A stretch of DNA of 64,000 nucleotides, from NCBI RefSeq assembly GCF_963678635.1, contig NC_087065.1:60414754-60478753 (forward strand), in the 5' to 3' direction. Shown piece by piece: positions 61,601 through 61,786 of this stretch (the first letter of the stretch is position 1; each line of letters opens with the position of its first letter). The notes beneath the pieces were generated by a model, which did not search any database, was not told the DNA's origin, and saw only the letters and a program-made list of their open reading frames with translations. The DNA is from Symsagittifera roscoffensis. Taxonomy: Eukaryota; Xenacoelomorpha; Acoela; Convolutidae. A program made the position numbers and the translations under genes.

Positions 61601-61786
61601 CAGAATCTGGCCCGTGAACTCAATCTCCTCATTGCCTCCTAGTTTGACAATTGGGTGCGAGCGGGAGGTCTCCCCCACTCCCAGTTCGATTCCGGCGATG
61701 ACCTGTCTGGTATTTATGTCCAGGGTTTCAAGTGTGATGACCTTGTGGCAGATTTGACCGAATGACCCGCACTCGAGAGGTCGCAC
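1..61786 (-). CDS. Giant modular mucin-like secreted glycoprotein gene (38 exons traced, incomplete at both ends)
   Basis: One minus-strand gene spans almost the whole window. I joined 38 exons by eye using AG acceptors after pyrimidine-rich tracts and GT donors; phase agreed at every junction and no stop was met. Domain order is VWD, C8, TIL, a VWC-like link, four LDLa domains, about ten copies of an unrecognised three-exon module with a C-E-x-x-M motif, and two giant Thr/Ser/Pro/Gly repeat exons. VWD-C8-TIL followed by LDLa recalls SCO-spondin, and VWD plus PTS arrays recalls gel-forming mucins; the middle modules fit neither. A secreted, O-glycosylated, matrix- or gel-forming protein is inferred. 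The start lies beyond the right edge (the first exon seen begins mid-VWD in phase 0) and the end beyond the left edge. Introns run from 72 bp to 15.9 kb; the two largest were inflated by retrotransposons. Promoter, signal peptide and polyadenylation site are not in view. Confidence 0.88.
5058..5220 (-). CDS. Exon 37: module 10 exon C
   Basis: Acceptor CGTTGCAG and donor AAG|GTAGGA; phase 0 to 1. It encodes VLLEIPNSVDNPEDKPIVLD, then NLVQVEINSSNCDKLF and SILTCKK at the donor. C-x(9)-C. Confidence 0.84.
5423..5952 (-). CDS. Exon 36: module 10, exons A and B fused
   Basis: Acceptor TTTTTTAG and donor CCA|GTAAGT; phase 1 to 0, 530 bp. A Thr/Ser linker of about 65 residues leads to MACEHKDDMEWSETSESPC. 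Then FDVTDENGDSVIVEALKF, DLQVAFTFPSSPGSAD and ends FALSEFP. A and B parts are in one exon, meaning an intron was lost or never gained here. An upstream in-frame ATG at 5995 lies in intron sequence before the acceptor and is not a start. Confidence 0.87.
6181..6352 (-). CDS. Exon 35: module 9 exon C
   Basis: Acceptor TCCGCCAG and donor GTAGCC; phase 0 to 1. It encodes ATIPESIVRPVDGVWTIPVG, then IQIIVKSCDETDLQVAVVAC ending EE. C-x(10)-C close to the donor, as in other C exons. It has no upstream Met in frame. It begins only about 90 bp from the block duplicated with retrotransposon family 1. Confidence 0.82.
6737..6952 (+). repeat. Family 1 5' LTR (216 bp)
   Basis: Starts TGTTGTATAG and ends CTTCTCGACA. 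Identical to the internal LTR at 12108-12323, and differs from the 3' LTR at one base seen (ATCTCTTCTA versus ATCTTTTCTA). Its last A is the first base of the gag start codon. Confidence 0.95.
6952..7926 (+). pseudogene. Family 1 copy 1 gag, with an in-frame TAG
   Basis: Start chosen at the ATG spanning the LTR end and primer-binding site (MAQPAGLGGGKNPLGITGFW); an upstream in-frame ATG at 6910 lies inside the LTR. About 112 codons later a TAG at 7288-7290 interrupts the frame, which then stays open to 7926. The C-terminal part has an RG-rich stretch and two zinc knuckles, one spaced C-x2-C-x8-H-x3-C (from CYNCEQQ) and one C-x2-C-x4-H-x4-C (CNFCHKIGHFERTC). Gag forms the particle and binds RNA. 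The TAG is shared with copy 2, so it predates the duplication. It could be inactivating or, less likely, a readthrough site. Confidence 0.85.
6953..6970 (+). promoter_or_regulatory. Primer-binding site overlapping the gag ATG (family 1, copy 1)
   Basis: Directly after the LTR comes TGGCGCAGCCAGCAGGATT, a typical TGG start for a tRNA-primed site. From memory it resembles the complement of the 3' end of metazoan tRNA-Ser(UGA) (TGGCGCAGCGAGCAGG), with few mismatches. The gag ATG is formed by the last LTR base and the first two site bases. The same 14 bases follow the LTR of family 2. Confidence 0.72.
7993..10434 (+). pseudogene. Family 1 copy 1 pol: protease, reverse transcriptase, RNase H, broken by a frameshift
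   Basis: Protease WIDSGF near 8160; RT with YAYGQL, MPAEF and the catalytic FIDDIL near 9115-9130; RNase H with CDASHNGLGAVLE, NELEMLAVVW and TDHKALI. It belongs to the Ty3/gypsy type by RT motif and domain order. Between gag and protease the frame changes twice: frame 1 has stops at 7924, 7930 and 7960 while frame 0 is open at 7917-8171. A C-run at 10417-10420, one base shorter than in copy 2, shifts the frame just before the integrase region, so the ORF ends at 10434. An 18-bp unit coding NTSKGP is repeated three times at about 10012-10065. Confidence 0.9.
10521..11812 (+). pseudogene. Family 1 copy 1 integrase, truncated
   Basis: Out of frame with the upstream pol because of the missing C. 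It carries an HHCC zinc region (HAYHHGKSN ... GCPECTAAC) and the DDE core: D in LDFWG near 11030, D in HIDQGTSF near 11207, E in TGCVERTIGS near 11311. It is cut off at 11812 by the duplication junction; the ORF then runs a few codons into host flank to 11849. Confidence 0.9.
11813..12107. repeat. Duplicated host flank inside the retrotransposon locus
   Basis: 295 bp identical to 6442-6736, the intron sequence just left of the insertion. Its presence between two element copies shows that the duplication happened after insertion. The join at 11811-11816 shares only a TT (perhaps TTCAAA with slippage) between the two parents. Confidence 0.92.
12108..12323 (+). repeat. Family 1 internal LTR, duplicated
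   Basis: Exact copy of the 5' LTR brought in by the tandem duplication. It is preceded by the same 295 bp of host flank, including CCCTCT, as the 5' LTR. Confidence 0.95.
12323..13297 (+). pseudogene. Family 1 copy 2 gag, with the same in-frame TAG
   Basis: Same as copy 1 gag, offset by 5371 bp: TAG at 12659-12661, zinc knuckles at the C-terminal end, stop at 13297. No difference from copy 1 gag noticed. Confidence 0.85.
12324..12341 (+). promoter_or_regulatory. Primer-binding site, family 1 copy 2
   Basis: Same sequence and position relative to the LTR as in copy 1, again overlapping the gag start codon. Confidence 0.72.
13364..15043 (+). pseudogene. Family 1 copy 2 protease and reverse transcriptase, ended by a nonsense TAG
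   Basis: Equivalent to the first part of copy 1 pol: protease DSG, RT FIDDIL, start of RNase H. It ends at TAG 15041-15043 inside RNase H, where copy 1 has TAC. The frame remains open after the stop, so a single base change breaks it. The two frame changes between gag and protease are shared with copy 1. Confidence 0.9.
15056..17833 (+). pseudogene. Family 1 copy 2 RNase H C-terminal part, integrase and long basic tail
   Basis: Same frame as the upstream ORF. It holds the rest of RNase H (TDHKALI), the NTSKGP triplet repeat, HHCC and DDE integrase motifs (LDFWG, HIDQGTSF, TGCVERT), then a tail of about 250 residues rich in K, R, E, T and S (KKRERTGRRFEETDSESED and so on) with no recognised domain. 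No envelope gene follows. Only this copy retains the tail. Confidence 0.9.
17834..18137. other. Non-coding 3' region of family 1
   Basis: About 300 bp between the pol stop and the polypurine tract. It has short repeats of AACCATCTAT (about 18037-18080) and no open frame of note. Confidence 0.6.
18138..18147 (+). promoter_or_regulatory. Polypurine tract, family 1
   Basis: GAAGGGGAAG immediately before the 3' LTR, the expected position for plus-strand DNA priming. Family 2 has a near-identical AAGGGGAA in the same place. Confidence 0.85.
18148..18363 (+). repeat. Family 1 3' LTR (216 bp)
   Basis: Starts TGTTGTATAG after a purine tract and ends CTTCTCGACA, followed by CTCT, which matches the CTCT before the 5' LTR. 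One base differs from the other two LTRs, which points to a young insertion. Confidence 0.95.
18553..18737. repeat. Foldback element with ~24-bp inverted arms
   Basis: Left arm TTCCGCAATCTCCCTCGACC at 18553 and its near-perfect inverse, ending GGGGAGATTGCGGAA at 18737, enclose about 135 bp. It could be a small MITE or a hairpin-forming remnant. I see no clear target duplication. Confidence 0.65.
19376..19590. repeat. Diverged direct repeat, ~118-bp unit, two copies
   Basis: GATCATGTCTGATGTAGTTC... at about 19380 and GAACATGTCTGATACAGATC... at about 19498 begin two parallel stretches that both continue through CAGGACAGAT.TGCAATCTCA and GGCATATCTGTATTTTTATT. Confidence 0.8.
19640..20110. repeat. 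Dispersed repeat R2, single copy
   Basis: Contains TTACGCGTTAATAGCGCGAA, ATATATCGCGCG, GGCAATCTTTAAACCCCCAT and CTGCTCGTATCAAAGC. The same landmarks recur in the same order several times at 47.5-49.4 kb. A partial piece (ACTGCTCGTATCAGGACGAA) is at about 18776, and another (GCTCAATTCAGTTTGGAACG) at about 20532. Confidence 0.75.
20145..20465. repeat. Foldback element with GC-rich palindromic centre
   Basis: AACAGTCCAATACAAAACAT at about 20200 is inverted at about 20412-20440 (CCGGACTGTTTTGTATTGGA). Outside that, a second inverted pair (ACAAAACAGTC / GACTGTTTTGT) extends the arms. Near the middle, TCGCCGC-TTC-GCGGCGA (20252-20268) is a perfect 7-bp hairpin in a locally GC-rich patch. Confidence 0.7.
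20470..21660. other. Intron stretch without a supported gene
   Basis: An open frame at 20955-21470 (171 residues, plus strand) has no recognisable domain and is AT-driven; I do not call it a gene. Two tRNA B-box-like sites (GGATTCGAACCTGG at 21357, inverted, and GGTTCGAATCC at 21524) may mark a degenerate tRNA-derived SINE. Confidence 0.5.
21662..22215 (+). repeat. Dispersed repeat R1, copy 1
   Basis: Starts near TTCGACCATTGAAAACGAGG, passes TTTTCCACGCAAAAATAGGT and AAGCGAGTACGCAGGC, and ends near GATCATTCTGTGCTACTAGC. The same ordered landmarks appear in the copies at 36.7, 41.4 and 44.4 kb. Confidence 0.75.
22285..22464 (-). CDS. Exon 34: module 9 exon B
   Basis: Acceptor TGCTTGCAG and donor CCG|GTAGGA; 60 codons, phase 0 to 0. 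It encodes EPAYIEVVQLRGIESPDEEE, VMLAFITYVPGTDGAEKEI and ends FVESPIP. The next exon lies 15.9 kb away across retrotransposon family 1. Confidence 0.85.
22880..23124 (-). CDS. Exon 33: module 9 exon A with long Thr linker
   Basis: Acceptor TTTTTCAG and donor GAA|GTAAGA; phase 1 to 0. Linker of about 40 residues (STVYSTTESSTTMITT and on) leads to TPCEDTMVGAEPEVKD, then IKNCGKSMEDNIGG and VVLAGAAE. An open frame continues past the donor to about 22763, but the donor is strong and keeps the phase pattern, so I end the exon here. It follows a 10.3-kb intron that carries retrotransposon family 2. Confidence 0.85.
23125..25590. other. Intron stretch between exon 33 and retrotransposon family 2
   Basis: About 2.5 kb of AT-rich intron with no supported gene. 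A small direct repeat is visible near 24820-24875 (AATCCACACGAATCT / AATCTCCACACGAATCT). Confidence 0.5.
25596..25974 (+). repeat. Family 2 5' LTR (379 bp)
   Basis: TG...CA ends, with an internal near-repeat of GTTATCCATACGGATA at the start (GTTATCCATTCGGATA about 35 bp later) and a GATTCGAATC palindrome. The last A is the first base of the gag ATG. Confidence 0.95.
25974..28679 (+). pseudogene. Family 2 gag-protease-reverse transcriptase in one frame, ended by TGA
   Basis: 901 codons from the ATG at the LTR end. Gag comes first (MAQPALTTKNPLGIAPFW), then an RG-rich stretch and two zinc knuckles near residue 318 (CFKCGNPF... and CNKCTKRGHYARLC). Protease FIADTGSPTS is near residue 437; RT has YAYSQL, MPAEF and FLDDIL near residue 752. 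A TGA at 28677-28679 lies at the RT/RNase H border; the following codons continue the same frame as VVCDASREGIGAALE. Unlike family 1, gag and pol are fused with no internal stop, which shows the probable ancestral layout. Confidence 0.92.
25975..25992 (+). promoter_or_regulatory. Primer-binding site overlapping the gag ATG (family 2)
   Basis: TGGCGCAGCCAGCA directly follows the LTR, the same 14 bases as in family 1. Shared identity here, against general divergence elsewhere, supports a functional tRNA-binding site that also encodes the gag N-terminus (AQPA). Confidence 0.72.
28680..29584 (+). pseudogene. Family 2 RNase H and connection region, with frame changes
   Basis: RNase H motifs CDASREGIG, NELELLAAVW and ITDHQAL lie in frame 0 up to a TAA at 28911. 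The frame then continues in frame 2 with RLTRW-type sequence and IPFDFDIKHL to 29584. Further on is a Ser/Asn-rich stretch (SNSHTKETQ, NSHSLSHSKISNYSN) equivalent to the linker of family 1. At least one small indel near 28903-28912 and another near 29480-29580 are implied. Confidence 0.85.
29481..31715 (+). pseudogene. Family 2 integrase
   Basis: Frame 0 again. HHCC region (DSIHLTHPGQGS ... NCKECRTKG), DDE core: D in LDFAGPL near 30225, D in RCDQAQGF near 30400, E in MGMVERLIRT near 30510. A long C-terminal region follows, including QVARKSGTIARKTKNPG and an R/K-rich stretch. A G-run at about 31608-31618 sits where the frame appears to move to the next ORF. Confidence 0.9.
31600..32790 (+). 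pseudogene. Family 2 long basic C-terminal tail
   Basis: About 390 residues rich in T, S, K, P and N (SPKRKPPKNVEELIRQ, KQISKLSLDGNDPK) in frame 1, overlapping the end of the integrase ORF at the G-run. The composition resembles the family 1 tail, and no known domain is visible. It is probably the natural C-terminus of pol separated by an indel; a separate ORF is the alternative. No envelope motif. Confidence 0.72.
32812..32819 (+). promoter_or_regulatory. Polypurine tract, family 2
   Basis: AAGGGGAA immediately before the 3' LTR, with an AAGAAA extension upstream. Matches the family 1 tract. Confidence 0.85.
32820..33198 (+). repeat. Family 2 3' LTR (379 bp)
   Basis: Same length as the 5' LTR with one difference seen (GCATAGATTTTGAC versus GCATAGACTTTGAC). 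Preceded by a purine tract and followed by the AACAG target duplication. Confidence 0.95.
33394..33553 (-). CDS. Exon 32: module 8 exon C
   Basis: Acceptor TTTGTCCAG and donor GTGAGT; phase 0 to 1. It encodes GLTSVALPATNETVSVTFEP, LTLKLVTDDQQEESDAF and ends KHYTCQ. Only one Cys, at the donor; the partner is missing, as is one Cys in exon A of the same module. No Met in frame. Confidence 0.8.
33958..34047. repeat. Three 30-bp tandem units (ACGGACAT motif)
   Basis: Units starting at 33958, 33988 and 34018 all contain A(A/G)ACGGACATNGTTC. A related piece (GTCGAAAACGGACATTTTTC) occurs at about 56057 in another intron, so the unit is dispersed. Confidence 0.75.
34144..34338 (-). CDS. Exon 31: module 8 exon B
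   Basis: Acceptor TGGACTAG and donor CTT|GTAAGC; 65 codons, phase 0 to 0. It encodes TEYVINVQLSTPPKDLSKWK, ETVWVPTVSEEGLLLFEEL and ends DVKSVL. Confidence 0.85.
34688..34830 (-). CDS. Exon 30: module 8 exon A (one Cys)
   Basis: Acceptor TCGACTAG and donor GAG|GTCAGC; phase 1 to 0. It encodes HPTTVATTLGGSSTTTKF, then LCYYNPVDDQTVEKTADD and ends EQLIVPE. A Thr linker is present, but the C-E-x-x-M motif has decayed to CYYNP. Confidence 0.83.
35040..35208 (-). CDS. Exon 29: module 7 exon C
   Basis: Acceptor TTGTTCAG and donor GTTAGT; phase 0 to 1. It encodes LFGVSDDDSDGVIEVHFSED, then VYPDVGVVCEKFASASYS and VHGCG at the donor. C-x(11)-C. Confidence 0.84.
35452..35670 (-). CDS. Exon 28: module 7 exon B
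   Basis: Acceptor TCTCTTCAG and donor AAG|GTAAGG; 73 codons, phase 0 to 0. It encodes LTGISISSDVSYGVDFSMNI, then LETTDEDGDLVYSELSEA and ends DETSDAGIK. No cysteine. Confidence 0.86.
35993..36190 (-). mobile_element. hAT-like MITE, truncated copy
   Basis: Starts CAGTAGCGGATATAGG and resembles, as a reverse complement, the right half of the complete MITE at 43932: both carry AGGGATTCGACCC and ATCCATTTTTGG.CGA in the same order. The other end is missing, and no target duplication was found. Confidence 0.7.
36319..36521 (-). CDS. Exon 27: module 7 exon A
   Basis: Acceptor AATTGCAG and donor GTCAGT; phase 1 to 0. Linker KPTTTVLSTTPPQPPSP leads into CEEGMEDFQEVQSV, then SSEDCEVDMEDEGMD and ends IPLSELSQ. 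A textbook CEEGM...C exon A. Confidence 0.88.
36715..37345 (+). repeat. Dispersed repeat R1, copy 2
   Basis: From ATCCGACCATTGAAAATGGG to about GGGACATTTTGTGCCACTTG. Internal landmarks: TGTTTTCCACGCAAACCAGG, CAACCGTGATTCAAACGACA, AAGCGAGCAAGCAGGCTTA, TGTCGAATATGCCTAAATTG. Confidence 0.8.
37590..37734 (-). CDS. Exon 26: module 6 exon C
   Basis: Acceptor CGTTTCAG and donor GTATGA; phase 0 to 1. It encodes PQWFDAESIEGGSIFFSDEG, then VVKSITVGVKGCEEGIVDL and SLVGCY at the donor. C-x(10)-C ends the exon. There is no Met in the frame, so only splice-site reading reveals it. Confidence 0.84.
38068..38080 (+). other. G homopolymer run in an intron
   Basis: A run of about 12 G between exons 25 and 26, in otherwise AT-rich sequence. 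Prone to sequencing error; no coding consequence. Confidence 0.6.
38379..38534 (-). CDS. Exon 25: module 6 exon B
   Basis: Acceptor GTTTTAG and donor GTAAGC; 52 codons, phase 0 to 0, only 84 bp after exon 24. It encodes EASEVMEIQINLAGVSAS, ELSISFTDDNGDTFSLSQSS and ends SSVPGSS. The F-T-D-D-N-G-D-T-F strand-turn-strand is the best-conserved part of B exons. Confidence 0.87.
38619..40747 (-). CDS. Exon 24: module 6 exon A expanded into a 2.0-kb Gly/Ser/Thr repeat array
   Basis: Acceptor TGCTTCAG and donor GAG|GTTAGC; phase 1 to 0, 2129 bp with no stop. It begins AETTTITPCDQDEMSTLPPP, so the exon-A motif (CDQDEM for CEEGM) is at the front. Then come about 20 units of GPSGTTGAG (27 bp, about 40080-40640), about 27 units of GSTEAGATSGPS (36 bp, about 39110-40075) and GPSGTTGVG-type units (about 38760-39110). 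It ends FNCAETKGTISYETYAYE, which supplies the second Cys of exon A. The array therefore grew inside the module. Ser/Thr-rich repeats suggest O-glycosylation; the high Gly content is unusual for a classic PTS mucin domain. Confidence 0.9.
38760..40645. repeat. Coding minisatellite with two unit types (27 bp and 36 bp)
   Basis: Block of 27-bp units (GPSGTTGAG on the minus strand) at about 40080-40645, a block of 36-bp units (GSTEAGATSGPS) at about 39110-40075, and mixed GPSGTTGVG units at about 38760-39110. Both unit types share GPSG-T, so the 36-bp unit may derive from the 27-bp one. All length changes seem to be multiples of 3. Confidence 0.92.
40748..41295. other. Intron between exons 23 and 24
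   Basis: 548 bp, AT-rich. It contains an imperfect direct repeat (TTAATTTGCTTTCCTCGAAGCAATAATTG / TTAATTTGCTGGCCTTGAAG, near 41024 and 41075). No gene. Confidence 0.5.
41296..41361 (-). CDS. Exon 23: short Thr/Ala linker exon
   Basis: Acceptor GGATTTAG and donor GTAATA; 66 bp, phase 1 to 1. It encodes QYTTAESTTAASTTGEVTP and TTA. It is a mucin-like linker between module 5 and the big repeat exon. Confidence 0.75.
41425..42035 (+). repeat. Dispersed repeat R1, copy 3
   Basis: Starts near CCGACTCTTTGAAAATTGGG and ends near GGTCGGAGCATTCTGTGCTT, with GTTTTCCACGCAAAATGAGG, CAGTCGTGATTCAAACAACA and ATGTCGAATATGCCTTAGCT inside. Confidence 0.8.
42194..42727 (-). CDS. Exon 22: module 5, exons B and C fused into one
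   Basis: Acceptor GCGTTAG and donor GTAAGA; phase 1 to 1, 534 bp. It encodes SPSFVSSPSDEDTNELNL, a B-like region (VEKVVLIAQLTSDE, ALTKTDFAASCSMGEV), and a C-like end with SNPACSEPNQVDSG and VDFYGCEYC, finishing DPAC at the donor. There is no CEEGM-type A part, so this module has lost or fused its introns. If the donor were ignored the frame would stop at 42177. Confidence 0.82.
43009..43291 (-). CDS. Exon 21: module 4 exon C
   Basis: Acceptor TTTGCTTAG; donor CCA|GTGCGT selected because it gives phase 1 and opens the next exon. It encodes NYFETSEMEPDLSFSDAP, FVLFEDKTGSNKTLELSQLA, then IEGCFHPKLKECDSSEL and a tail ending SVVQA. The Cys pair is C-x(7)-C and is followed by about 20 more residues than in other C exons. 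The donor is non-ideal, so the end is less certain. Confidence 0.72.
43641..43790 (-). CDS. Exon 20: module 4 exon B
   Basis: Acceptor TTTTCCAG and donor GTGAGT; 50 codons, phase 0 to 0. It encodes VDITSIELTNDNELSLRLVF, then EDEEGNRFELSASEP and ends DDKLPT. The F-E-D-E-E-G-N-R-F motif parallels FTDDNGDTF in module 6 and ETTDEDGDLV in module 7. Confidence 0.86.
43932..44240 (+). mobile_element. Complete hAT-like MITE (309 bp) with 8-bp target duplication
   Basis: Left end CAGGGGTAGATCTAGGA and right end, inverted, CAGAAGTGGATTTAAGA form imperfect terminal inverted repeats starting CAG, as in hAT elements. The 8-bp sequence CTGCCTTA flanks it exactly (43924-43931 and 44241-44248), the hAT target-site length. 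There is no coding capacity, so it is non-autonomous. Confidence 0.88.
44362..44945 (+). repeat. Dispersed repeat R1, copy 4
   Basis: Starts near TTTCGACCATTGAAAATACG; includes GCACAAAATCAGGTGCCACA, TAGTCACGATTTGAACAATT and AAGCAAGCGATCAGGCTGAT. The right end has degenerated into AT-rich sequence. Confidence 0.7.
44946..46873. other. AT-rich intron stretch without a supported gene
   Basis: Rest of the 3.1-kb intron between exons 19 and 20. Poly-A-rich; short weak frames only. A tRNA-like patch near 46300-46360 does not fold into a proper cloverleaf by eye. Confidence 0.5.
46874..47082 (-). CDS. Exon 19: module 4 exon A (one Cys)
   Basis: Acceptor TATTTTCAG and donor GAG|GTCAGT; phase 1 to 0. 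It starts TTTTPFVCEHGEERSVPVDE and ends VVAIYLDGE. CEHGEE stands in for CEEGM, and the second Cys of exon A is absent. Confidence 0.82.
47515..49440 (+). repeat. Diverged array of R2 repeat units
   Basis: In the 2.5-kb intron between exons 18 and 19. The landmarks ATGCCTCAATTCA.TTTGGAA, TTACGCGTTA, ATATATCG, GGCAATCATCAAACCCCCAT or variants, GTCGAA.TTTGTCTGGAGAAA and ACTGCTCGTGTCAGTGC recur about every 400-530 bp (units near 47763, 48245, 48615, 49117). A single copy is at about 19640-20110. Confidence 0.75.
49546..49627 (-). CDS. Exon 18: separate Thr/Ser/Glu linker exon
   Basis: Acceptor ATTTTTTAG and donor GTTAGT; phase 0 to 1, 27 codons. It encodes PSTTVSEEVSTTESEEETTT and TSTE. Thr/Ser/Glu composition matches the linkers at the start of other A exons, but here the linker has its own exon. 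Confidence 0.75.
49920..50165 (-). CDS. Exon 17: module 3 exon C (four Cys)
   Basis: Acceptor TTCTCTTAG; the donor chosen is GAA|GTGTTA because it keeps phase 0 for the next exon. A TAA lies a few codons further if that donor is not used. It encodes VFTLSSGFILASEEESKEA and, near its end, EVCTKLP, VKVHACASQVTNCFQHDG. Cys content is higher than in the other C exons. Confidence 0.7.
50410..50619 (-). CDS. Exon 16: module 3 exon B
   Basis: Acceptor ATGCTGCAG and donor GTAAGT; 70 codons, phase 0 to 0. It encodes GSAVDEVSVVTLTPLVDG, VEFRVLLVENETFWYYI, then an acidic stretch (LDDPGFEENEEQFETD) ending RSTAT. No cysteine. Beta-rich by pattern, otherwise unknown. Confidence 0.83.
51025..51260 (-). CDS. 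Exon 15: module 3 exon A with Thr-rich linker
   Basis: Acceptor AAAACAG and donor GAG|GTACTT; phase 1 to 0. A linker of about 30 residues, dominated by Thr (SVTSTTEIVTTTASE and on), precedes VCEEGMEEAEVPEDESVVDC and ends DIEIVINLPE. This is the clearest example of the CEEGM...C pattern that defines exon A. Confidence 0.88.
51571..51766 (-). CDS. Exon 14: module 2 exon C
   Basis: Acceptor GATTTTTAG and donor GTCAGT; phase 0 to 1. It encodes TDIETLETAGAMVKELRSS and ends with FFDKQCSSNPTAQLNITGCF. The C-x(12)-C pair precedes the donor as in the other C exons. Confidence 0.85.
52067..52231 (-). CDS. Exon 13: module 2 exon B
   Basis: Acceptor AAATTTCAG and donor GTAGGT; 55 codons, phase 0 to 0. 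It encodes PIEIEQIDVVIPSIDSTQP, then AKVTALFKNSEGELFFV and DLSADNVYSGILEN. The hydrophobic-polar alternation and the central F-x-N-S-E-G-E-L-F-F strand pattern resemble the B exons of the other modules. Confidence 0.82.
52553..52656 (-). CDS. Exon 12: module 2 exon A (short)
   Basis: Acceptor TGATTTCAG and donor GTAAGT; phase 1 to 0. It encodes PELFCGEMSSPHSEEVDAPC then TDSTNPLRAVSEYPV. CGEM replaces the usual CEEGM-type motif, and the Thr linker found in most A exons is missing. Confidence 0.8.
52657..53290. other. Intron 52657-53290 with a reversed R1 fragment
   Basis: At about 53030-53175, GTTCGAATCACGACTCAAAT and CTATATATCACTCGACCCAG match R1 in the opposite orientation to the other four copies. 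The rest is AT-rich with no gene. Confidence 0.6.
53291..53471 (-). CDS. Exon 11: module 1 exon C
   Basis: Acceptor TGCATAG and donor GTAAGT; phase 0 to 1. It encodes VAQGSFPPTTSDEASTTKEV, then LLKFDKSCDEETGEEIK and ends SELLGCY right at the donor. The C-x(13)-G-C ending is shared with the other C exons. The coding frame has no ATG, so an ORF scan shows only a wrong-frame shadow here. Confidence 0.82.
53870..54025 (-). CDS. Exon 10: module 1 exon B
   Basis: Acceptor AAATGCAG and donor AAG|GTTTAT; 52 codons, phase 0 to 0, separated from exon 9 by only 72 bp. It encodes GTFVEQVKVSVGFLMDVNF and ends TSAIASSK. No cysteine is present. Alternating hydrophobic residues suggest beta strands. No known family recognised. 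Confidence 0.8.
54098..54362 (-). CDS. Exon 9: fourth LDLa domain fused to module 1 exon A
   Basis: Acceptor ACATTTCAG and donor GAG|GTGAGT; phase 2 to 0. It starts EKDCMYCKETTYHC and holds a canonical LDLa ending CDGIPQCSDGSDEWNC. A Thr/Pro linker (STTTETPTTTKTP) follows, then FQCSEEM and a second Cys in EVKCVKDSF, ending VLDITE at the donor. This is the joint between the LDLa head and the first copy of the unrecognised module. Confidence 0.88.
54656..54782 (-). CDS. Exon 8: third LDLa-like domain (aberrant)
   Basis: Acceptor TGTTTCAG and donor GTTAGC; phase 1 to 2. It encodes ICSCDDASDFQCESVSSQ and then a Cys-rich stretch with KQCDRVCDCDYCDDE, completed by KDC in the next exon. The Cys framework and CDDEKDC ending fit an LDLa repeat with an altered calcium box, since the usual SDE is replaced by CDDE. 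Confidence 0.78.
55191..55477 (-). CDS. Exon 7: VWC end plus two LDL-receptor class A domains
   Basis: Acceptor TTTTTTCAG and donor GTAAGT; phase 2 to 1. After CKCMSGSVTCLPIPGC come two LDLa repeats. The first ends ICDGKCDDLVDCCDETDC and the second ends KCDGVADCTDLSDELGC. Each has the six-Cys pattern and a D-x-S/x-D-E calcium box, although the first box reads DETD. Confidence 0.9.
55721..55832 (-). CDS. Exon 6: Cys-rich VWC-like / TIL-tail segment
   Basis: Acceptor GTTTGCAG and donor GTAAGA; phase 1 to 2. It encodes ATGECTTPDDCSCDVMDYDQ and then FDYFCNYC across the next junction. The short Cys-rich link ending C-x-x-C fits the VWC-like or TIL-extension segment that follows TIL in zonadhesin- and mucin-type proteins. 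Assignment to a named family is tentative. Confidence 0.78.
55833..56683. other. Intron 55833-56683
   Basis: 851 bp, AT-rich, with a patch of short repeated motifs at 55915-56130 (CAAATCATGG, CAAATCATAGG, CAAACACGTATATC twice, GAAAACGGACAT) related to the 30-bp units at 33958. No gene. Confidence 0.55.
56684..56836 (-). CDS. Exon 5: TIL (trypsin-inhibitor-like) domain
   Basis: Acceptor CCATCCAG and donor GAAG|GTAGAA; phase 1 to 1. It encodes about 51 residues with MCDENEDYKVCGPVFKPTC, then GCIEGCFCKAGYIMDEG. Cys spacing and the GC..GC.C..GY pattern identify a TIL domain, the normal partner after C8. The exon is a symmetric 1-1 module. Confidence 0.88.
57081..57123 (-). mobile_element. hAT-like MITE fragment
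   Basis: Reverse complement reads CAGAGTCGGGTCTAGGATTT and on to GGGGCGGATTTTCAAAA, matching the left end of the MITE at 43932. About 43 bp only. Confidence 0.65.
57319..57422 (-). CDS. Exon 4: second half of C8 domain
   Basis: Acceptor GTTTGCAG and donor GTGAGT; phase 2 to 1. It encodes GGDCECQCKVFEAFVAACQE then a run ending SWRGMETC. The DCECQC cluster, the A..AC and the final W...C are the standard second half of C8. It has no in-frame ATG before the domain and is best seen by splice-site reading. Confidence 0.87.
57728..57870 (-). CDS. Exon 3: first half of C8 domain
   Basis: Acceptor GTGATTCAG and donor ACAG|GTGATG; phase 0 to 2. It encodes NNPERGVWARAQCDHFMDN and onward to SDCVKDSCDCDR. 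The cysteine pattern C-x(10)-C ... C-x(4)-C-x-C matches the start of C8 domains, which follow VWD in mucins, SCO-spondin and zonadhesin. A 3.06-kb intron separates it from exon 2. Confidence 0.87.
57871..60931. other. 3.06-kb intron between exons 2 and 3
   Basis: AT-rich, no supported gene. An ORF at 58198-58587 (minus, 129 residues) has no recognisable domain. The octamer ACTCGCAA, or its inverse, is unusually frequent (58374, 58415, 58434, 60028 and, inverted, about 59735), possibly remnants of one element. Confidence 0.5.
60932..61143 (-). CDS. Exon 2: end of VWD domain with GLCGNFNG motif
   Basis: Acceptor CTTGCAG and donor GAG|GTTAGT; phase 1 to 0. It continues WDGG-TRVQVKVP and carries SGLCGNFNGQEDDL, the hallmark end of VWD domains (asparagine-rich GNFNG plus DDL calcium-type loop), then an acidic stretch and a Cys at DQCVP and ETECE leading into C8. 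The usual CGLC is SGLC here, so the first Cys of the CxxC is missing; in VWF-type assemblies that motif is linked to disulphide exchange. Confidence 0.9.
61424..61470 (+). mobile_element. hAT-like MITE fragment next to the exon 1 donor
   Basis: CAGGGGCGGATCTAGGATTT continues to GGTCGGATTTTCAAAAA, matching the left end of the MITE at 43932. It stops about 10 bp short of the exon 1 splice donor. Confidence 0.7.
61486..61786 (-). CDS. Exon 1 traced: middle of a von Willebrand factor type D (VWD) domain
   Basis: Acceptor TTGATACAG before 61786 and donor GTAAGG after 61486; phase 0 to 1. It encodes 100 residues starting VRPLECGSFGQICHK and ending MTLRWDGG across the junction with the next exon. 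The C-x(5)-C cluster followed by V.L.T and a final WDGG is typical of the centre of VWD domains. The first part of the domain, with the usual GDPH-type motif, should lie in an exon further right that I could not find in the window. Confidence 0.85.
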
